Positions 57,255-64,000 of a DNA stretch of 64,000 nt are shown piece by piece. This DNA is from Stomorhina lunata (Eukaryota > Arthropoda > Insecta > Diptera > Rhiniidae): contig OW121740.1 in the NCBI GenBank assembly GCA_933228675.1, positions 35,762,292-35,826,291 of the forward strand, written 5' to 3'. Position 1 is the stretch's first letter. Each line of letters starts with the position of its first letter. The position numbers and the translations under genes were made by a program. Under the pieces are notes generated by a model that was given only the letters and a program-made list of their open reading frames with translations, was not told where the DNA came from and did no database searches.

Positions 57255-59720
57255 TAACAAAAAGTATTATTTCCTATGAAAAAGTAAAATTTTGGAAATT
57301 TTCTTATAAAAATAGTAAAATTTAAAAAATTTTCTAAAAAAAATAGTAAAATTTTGAAAAGTTTTCTATGAAAATAATAAAATTTTAAAAATTTTCCGAT
57401 AGAAATAGTTTTGAAAATTTTCCGATAATAATAGTAAAATTTTGAAAATTTTCCTATAAAAATAGGAAAATTTTGAAAATTTTTCTATAAAAAAAGGAAA
57501 GTTTTGAAAATATTCCTATAAAAAAAGGAAAGTTTAGAAAATATTCCTAAAAAAAAAAGAAAATTTTGAATATTTTCCTATACAAAAAGGAAAATTTTCC
57601 TATAAAAATAGGAAAATTTTGAAAATTTTTCTAAAATAATAGTCAAATTTTGAAAATTTTCCTAAAAAAAATAGTAAAATTTTGAAAATTTTACTAAAAG
57701 AATAGTAAAATTTTGAAAACTTTCCTAAAAAATAGTAAAATTTTAAAAAATTTCCTAAAAAACTAGTAAAATTTTAAAAATTTTCCTATAAAAAATTAAA
57801 ATTTTGAAAATTTTCCTATAAAAATAATACATTTTTAAAAACTTTCCTAAAAAATAGTAACATTTTAAAAATTTTCCAAAAAAACTAGTAAAAGTTTGAG
57901 AATTTTCCTAAAAAAATAGTAACATTTTTTAAATTTTCCTAAAAAAATAGTAGACATTTGAAAAATTTTCTATAAAAATAATAAAATTTTGAAAATTTTC
58001 CCTAGAAAATTAGTAAAATTTGCAAAATTTTCTTATAAAAGTTTTGAAAATTTTCCTAAAAAATAGTAAAATTTTTAAAATTTTCCAATAAAAATAGCAA
58101 AATTTTGATAATTTTTATATAAAAATAGTAAAATTTTGAAACTTTTTCTATAGAAATAGTCAAATTTTGATAAGTTTCCTAAAAAATAGTAAAATTTTAA
58201 AAACTTTCCTAAAGAAATAGTAAAATTTTGAAAATTTTCCTAAAAAAATAGTAAAAGTTTGAAAATTTTCCTAAAAAAATTGTGAAATTTTGAAAATTTC
58301 CCTAAAAAAAAATAATTAAGTTTCGAAAACTTTCCTAAAAAAATAGTAAAATTTTAAAAATTTTCCTAAAAAAAATAGTAAAATTTTGAAAATTTTCCTA
58401 TAAAATAGTAAAATTTTGAAAACTTTCCTATAAAAATAGAAAAATTTTGAAAATGTTGCTATAAAAATAGTGAAATTTTGAAAATTTTCTTATAAAACTA
58501 GTAAAGTTTTGAAAATTTTTCTATAAAAATAGTAAAATTTTGAAAATTTTCAAAAAAAAAAGTAAAATTTTGAAAATTTTCCTATAAAAATAGTAAAATT
58601 TTGAAAATTTTCCTATAAAAATAGTAAAATTTTGAAAATTTTCCTATAAAAATAGTAAAATTTTGAAAATTTTCCTATAAAAATAGTAAAATTTTGAAAA
58701 TTTTCCTATAAAAATAGTAAAATTTTGAAAATTTTCCTATAAAAATAGTAAAATTTTGAAAATTTTCCTATAAAAATAGTAAAATTTTGAAAATTTTTCT
58801 ATAAAAATAGTAAAATTTTGAAAATTTTCCTATAAAAATAGTAAAATTTTGAAAATTTTCCTATAAAAATAGTAAAATTTTGAAAATTTTCCTATAAAAA
58901 TAGTAAAATTTTGAAAATTTTCCTATAAAAATAGTAAAATTTTGAAAATTTTCGTATAAAAATAGTAAAACTCTGAAAATTTTTCTATAAAAATTGTAAA
59001 ATTTTCCTATTAAAATAGTGAAATTTTGAAAATTTTTGATAAAAATAATAAAATTTTAGAAAAATTCCTAAACAAAAATAGTAAAATTTTGAAAATTTTC
59101 CTATAAAAATAGTAAAATTTTGAAAATTTTCCTATAAAAATAGTAAAATTTTGAAAATTTTCCTATAAAAATAGTAAAATTTTGAAAATTTTCCTATAAA
59201 AATAGTAAAATTTTGAAAAGTTTCCTATAAAAATAGTAAAATTTTGAAAAATTTTCTTATAAAAATAGTCAAGTTTTGAAAATTTTCCTATAAAAAATAG
59301 TAAAATTTTGATAATTTTCCTATAAAAATAGTAAAATTTTGATAATTTTCCTATAAAAATAGTAAAATTTTTAAAATTTTCCTATAAAAATAGTAAAATT
59401 TTAAAAATTTTCCCATAAAAATGGTAAAATTTTGAAAATTTTCCCATAAAAATATTAAAATTTTGAAAATTTTACTATAAAAATAATAAAATTTTAAAAA
59501 TTTTTCCATAAAAATATAAAAATTTTGAAAATTTTCCTATAAAAATAGTAAAATTTTGAAAATTTTCCTATACAAATTGCAAAATTTTGAATTTTTTTTT
59601 TAAATAGTTAAATTTCAAAAATTTCCTATAAAAGTAGTAAGATTTAGAAAATTTTTCTATAAAAATAAAAAATTTTGAAAATTTTCCAATATAAATAGTA
59701 ATATTTTGAAAATTGAATAG
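57255..59720 (+). repeat. 31-bp satellite array (forward), AATTTTCCTATAAAAATAG type
   Basis: About 79 copies. Homogeneous cores at about 58560-58960 and 59090-59215, with decayed flanks where unit length drifts (CCTAAAAAAATAG variants). Same subfamily as 31480-33770. Confidence 0.95.
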
Positions 59721-60654
59721 AACGAGGTTGTAGTTAAAATAGTAAAAAAATCTTTTAAATCAATTTTTCATAAACTTAATTTATTCTGTTGATCCCAAAA
59801 GCTTTTTAAGAATTTTGAATTTTTTTTGCAAACAAAAACTTTTTAATTTAAAAAATCATAAAACATAATTTCTCTTCTATCTTCCTGTTATGGCTGTAAA
59901 TTTTATATATGTACGTATATCTAAATGTAGGACAAATATTTAAAGTATGTATGTATATAAATTCATTCCTTTAACATGTGGGTATAATTTCTTTTAGGAT
60001 TTTTCTTTTTCATATCATTCATTTGCTTAATAATTTTCTTGTTCGTTTACTATATACATTACAATTTTAAAGGATTACTTTTGTATATAATATAATACAT
60101 AAGATAACATGATGATGTTTCTGCTGCTTCTGTTGTTTCTGTATGATTGAGATATTTATACAAATGCTGGCAGACGCTAGACCAAGTCCTTCTTAACTCA
60201 TCATTAATGATGAGTAAATATGAATGATTTTCATTTGTAAAATGTTGAATAGTTTTCCTTTATTTCTATTATATCCTTGATTAGCTGGTTAGAATTTTCG
60301 AAAATTTCCTTTTGTATCCTGTGTAATGCTGCTGTTGCTGGGTAACTTCTGATTTCTGTTTCCGTTTTTCTGCTTAATTGTTATTAATGTTTGTGTGATT
60401 ACTTTAGTTTTTGTTTAGTTTTCATTTAATTCTGTTATTTATTTATTTATTTTCATTTATATGTGTTTGTTATTTTATATATAAATATATTCCTATATAA
60501 ATATACGAGTATGTTAGTATGTATATGTATGCTTTTATGTATGTATTTATATGTATTTATATATAAGTATGTGTATGTTGTTGCTTTTCTTTCTATATTT
60601 ATTGTTTTTATTATTATAATGGTAATTTGTTGTTGTTGTTGGTTTTGATTGACA
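59721..60654 (-). other. probable 3' region of the minus-strand candidate gene
   Basis: AT-rich, with AATAAA on the minus strand at 60603-60598, 60612-60607 and several near 60420-60450. A 20-bp perfect palindrome ACTCATCATTAATGATGAGT lies at 60196-60215. Opposed short ORFs at 60453-60671 come from TATATG-type simple sequence. Calling this a 3' UTR depends on the exon upstream being real. Confidence 0.4.
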
Positions 60655-60942
60655 CTATGATGGAAGAACAAATAGATTATCCGTAGTAGTAGTTGTTGTT
60701 GTTATAGTAGTATTAGTACTAATAGTTGTTGTTGTTGTTTTTGTTGTACGAACATTAACTTCAGCTTTTGTTGACATTGAAGTAGTTGAAGTTGCTGCAG
60801 TTGCAGCTGCAGCTGAAGCTGCAGTTTTAGCTGTTGCACTTCTAGTTGTATTAAGCTCAACTTGTGTGGTAATTAGCTTTTGCTAAAAATCGCTACTTGT
60901 CGATGGATTACCTAAATTGCTCTCCACCGTGTCATCCTTGTG
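60655..60942 (-). other. in-frame continuation past TGA and TAG (readthrough candidate)
   Basis: In the same frame as the exon, 19 sense codons (HKDDTVESNLGNPSTSSDF) follow the TGA. Then comes TAG (60885-60883) followed by CAA, then 75 sense codons to TAG at 60657-60655. The last segment is Thr/Ala/Ser-rich (QKLITTQVELN, AASAAAATAATSTT, TTKTTTTTISTN) and ends DNLFVLPS. TGA-C and TAG-CAA are contexts known to be leaky. ACA/GCA simple repeats could keep a frame open by chance, so this is a candidate only; it is otherwise 3' UTR. Confidence 0.35.
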
Positions 60943-61012
60943 TCAGAGTGGTGGCTTGTAGACTTCAATAGCCGGCGTCAGCATGTCAACTCTCGTTGAT
61001 ATTGAAGTATCA
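60943..61012 (-). CDS. candidate terminal coding exon (minus strand), 22 codons
   Basis: Upstream on the minus strand, TTGCTAACAG (a CTAAC branch-point match) precedes TTTCCTTTTTATTTG, then TTTTTCTTTTTAG, an excellent 3' splice site ending at 61013. One base (T, 61012) completes a split codon. The frame then reads DTSISTRVDMLTP, continues AIEVYKPPL and stops at TGA (60945-60943) followed by C. Codons such as ACG, GTT, CTG, CCG and GTC are richer in GC than the surroundings. The other two frames are closed by stops. No family recognised; the rest of the gene would lie at higher coordinates, beyond the 61.1-64.0 kb satellite arrays. Confidence 0.55.
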
Positions 61013-61053
61013 CTAAAAAGAAAAACAAATAAAAAGGAAACTGTTAGCAACGC
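61013..61053 (-). promoter_or_regulatory. 3' splice site with branch-point match
   Basis: Minus strand: CTAAC about 30 bases before a long pyrimidine run ending in TTTTTAG. This is the strongest splice acceptor I noticed in the window and the main reason for calling the exon at 60943-61012. Confidence 0.55.
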
Positions 61054-61089
61054 ATTAGGAAAATGGTCTAAATATGAGAACATATTTAA

Positions 61090-62309
61090 AATAGTTTATA
61101 CAAATTTTTAACGAAAAATTTTCTACAGAAAAATTTTTTAACTAAAAATTTTTTTTTAGAAAAATTTTTTTAATGTGAACTTTTCTATAGAAACAATTTT
61201 GTATCGAAAATTTTTTGAACGAAAATTTTTCTATTGAAAAAAATTTTGAACGAAAATTTTTCTATTGAAAAAAAATTTGAACGAAAATTTTTCTATAGCA
61301 AAATATTTTGAACGAAAATTTCTCTATAGAAAAATTTTTTGAACGAAAATTTCTCTATAGAAAAATTTTTTGAACGAAAATTTTTCTACAGAAAAATTTT
61401 TGAACGAAAATTTTTCTATAGAAAAATTTTTTGAACGAAAATTTTTTTAACGAAAATTTTTCTATAAAAATTTTTTTTGAACTTTTCTATAGAAAAATAT
61501 TTTGAACGAAAATTGTTATATAGAAAAATTTTTTAAACGAAAATTTTTATATAGAAAAATTTTTTAAACGAAAATTTTTCTATAGAAAAATTTTTTAACG
61601 AAAATTTTTCTATAGAAAAATTTTTGAACGAAAATTTTTCTATAGAAAAATTTTTGAACGAAAATTTTTCTATAGAAAAATTTTTTAACGAAAATTTTTC
61701 TATAGAAAAATTTTTTAACGAAAATTTTTCTATAGAAAAATTTTTGAACGAAAATTTTTCTATAGAAACATTTTTTGAACTAAAATTTTTCTATAAAAAA
61801 GTTTAAACGAAAATTTTTCTATAGAAATTTTTTTTGAACTTTTCTATAGAAAAATATTTTGTACGAAAATTTTTCTATAGAAAAATTTTTTGAACGAAAA
61901 TTTTTCTATAGAAAAATTTTTTGAAAGAAAATTTTTCTATAGAAAAATTTTTTGAACGAAAATTTTTCTATAGAAAAATTTTTTGAACGAAAATTTTTCT
62001 ATAGAAAAATTTTTTGAACAAAAACTTTTCTATAGAAAAATTTTATGAACAAAAATTTTTCTATAGAAAAATTTTTTGAACGAAAATTTTTCTATAGAAA
62101 AATTTTTTTGAACTAAAATTTTTCTAAAGACAAATTTTTTGATGGAAAATTTTTCTAAAGAAAAATTTTTTGATGGAAACTTTTTCTAAAGAAAAATTTT
62201 TGAACGAAAATTTTTCTATAGAAAAATTTTTTGAACGAAAATTTTCCTATAAAAAAAATTTTAAACGAAAATTTTTCTATAGGAAATTTTTTTGAACTTT
62301 TCTATAGAA
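61090..62309 (+). repeat. 31-bp satellite array, TTTTTTGAACGAAAATTTT type
   Basis: About 39 copies of a 31-bp unit containing TTTTTCTATAGAAAAATT then GAACG. More heterogeneous in length (28-33 bp) at the left. It probably lies in the intron upstream of the minus-strand exon. The NENFSIEKF ORF (61624-61806) is repeat-derived. Confidence 0.95.
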
Positions 62310-64000
62310 AGTTTTTCTAATATTTCTATAGAAAGTTTTTCTATAGGAAAATATTTCTATATAAAGTTTTTCTATAGAAAAATATTTTTATCGAAAATTT
62401 TTCTATAGAAAAATATTTCTATCGGAAATTTTTCTATAGAAAAATATTTCTATCGACAATTTTTCTATAGAAAAATATTTCTATCGAAAATTTTTCTACA
62501 GAAAAATATTTCTATCGAAAATTTTTCTATAGAAAAATATTTTGATCGAAAATTTTTCTATAGAAAAATATTTCTATCGAAAATTTTTCTATAGCAAAAT
62601 ATTTCTATCGAAAATTTTTCTATAGGAAAATATTTCTATCTAAAATTTTTCTATAGAAAAATATTTCTATCGAAAATTTTTCTATAGAAAAATATTTCTA
62701 TCGAAAATTTTTCTATAGAAAAATATTTCTATCGAAAATTTTTCTACAGAAAAATATTTCTATCGAAAATTTTTCTATAGAATAATATTTCTATCGAAAA
62801 TTTTTCTATAGAAAAATATTTCTATCGAAAATTTTTCTATAGAAAAATATTTCTATCGAAAATTTTTCTATAGAAAAATATTTCTATCGAAAATTTTTCT
62901 ATAGAAAAATATTTCTATCGAAAATTTTTCTATAGAAAAATATTTCTATCGAAAATTTTTCTATAGAAAAATATTTCTATCAAAAATTTTTCTATAGAAA
63001 AATATTTCTATCGAAAATTTTTCTATAGAAAAATATTTCTATCGAAAATTTTTCTATAGAAAAATATTTCTATCGAAAATTTTTCTATAGAAAAATATTT
63101 CTATCGAAAATTTTTCTATAGAAAAATATTTCTATCGAAAATTTTTCTATAGAAAAATATTTCTATCGAAAATTTTTCTATAGAAAAATATTTCTATCGA
63201 AAATTTTTCTATAGAAAAATATTTCTATCGAAAATTTTTCTATAGAAAAATATTTCTATCGAAAATTTTTCTATAGAAAAATATTTCTATCGAAAATTTT
63301 TCTATAGAAAAATATTTCTATTGAAAATTTTTCTATAGAAAAATATTTCTATCGAAAATTTTTCTATAGAAAAATATTTCTATCAAAAATTTTTCTATAG
63401 AAAAATATTTCTATCGAAAATTTTTCTATAGAAAAATATTTCTATCGAAAATTTTTCTATAGAAAAATATTTCTATCGAAAATTTTTCTATAGAAAAATA
63501 TTTCTATTGAAAATTTTTCTATAGAAAAATATTTCTATCGAAAATTTTTCTATAGAAAAATATTCTTATCTATATACAAATATTTCTATCGAAAAGTTTT
63601 CTATAGAAAAATATTCCTATCGAAAATTTTTCTATGGAAAAATATTCCTATCGAAAAGTTTTCTATAGAAAAATATTCCTATCGAAAATATAGAAAAATT
63701 TTTTTATCGAAAAATTTTTTATAGAAAAATTTTTATATTGAAAAATTGTCTATAGAAAAATTATTTATCGAAAAATTTTCTACAGAAAAATGTTTCTATC
63801 GAAAATTTTTCTATAGAAAAATATTTCTATTAAAATTTTTTCTATAGAAAAATTTTTCTATTGAAACATTTTTCTATAGAAAAATTTTTTTTATCGAAAA
63901 ATTTTCTTTAGACAAATTTTTCTATCGAAACATTTTTTATAGAAAAATTTTTTTATTGAAAAATTTTCTATAGAAAAATATTTTTATTAAAAATTTTTCT
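62310..64000 (+). repeat. 31-bp satellite array, TATCGAAAATTTTTCTATAG type, runs off the window
   Basis: About 54 copies, near-homogeneous between 62400 and 63560, then decaying towards the window end, which cuts the array. It differs from the 40.1-42.6 kb array by one fixed base (C in TATCG against T). The switch from the GAACG type at about 62300 keeps the CTATAG register. Confidence 0.95.

Overview
This window looks like non-coding DNA from a fly (Diptera), most likely a calyptrate such as a blowfly or house-fly relative. The grounds are extreme AT-richness, CA/TG and TA microsatellites, a DD41D (rosa-type) mariner, elements resembling the dipteran mini-me/DINE-1 group (a GTCY tract plus a terminal CACC/GGTG hairpin), and AT-rich introns with short polypyrimidine acceptors. 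The species call is inference. There is no intact conventional gene. Roughly half of the sequence is tandem repeat.

Layout. 95-5398 is a 5.3 kb array of an 11-bp unit in which I saw no variant. 6854-11998 is a mini-me/Helitron-like composite whose left half and right half have each been tandemly duplicated. It abuts a second satellite (12.0-15.66 kb), which changes from a 12-bp to an 11-bp period. 17.6-23.8 kb carries alternating 28-bp and 31-bp arrays, in one orientation on the left and the opposite orientation on the right of a 1.5 kb spacer, with a 211-bp near-perfect palindrome inside the left side. 24.4-37.2 kb, 40.1-42.6 kb, 53.8-55.1 kb, 57.3-59.7 kb and 61.1-64.0 kb hold further arrays. 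All have a 31-bp period, come in several sequence variants and both orientations, and contain regularly spaced A-tracts. Between them lie T-rich blocks, two inverted-repeat (MITE-like) elements, a solo LTR with a 4-bp target duplication, tRNA-derived SINE-like elements, two copies of a retroposon 3' end, a diverged inverted pair of a repeat with 132-bp internal units, and a DD41D mariner nested inside an older one.

Genes. The best host coding signal is on the minus strand. A strong splice acceptor at 61013-61014 opens a 22-codon terminal exon ending in TGA-C. The same frame then continues past this TGA and one TAG (TAG-CAA) for another 94 sense codons, which makes it a stop-readthrough candidate. 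A weaker plus-strand terminal exon lies at 16442-16528, ending in a PDZ-ligand-like TTIV. If both are real, two genes converge on this window, and most of the repeats lie in their last introns, 3' regions and the interval between them. A 44-codon small ORF (34290) and a GC-richer coding-like patch (29.66-30.04 kb) are weaker candidates. The only recognisable protein-coding relics are the two DD41D transposases, both broken.
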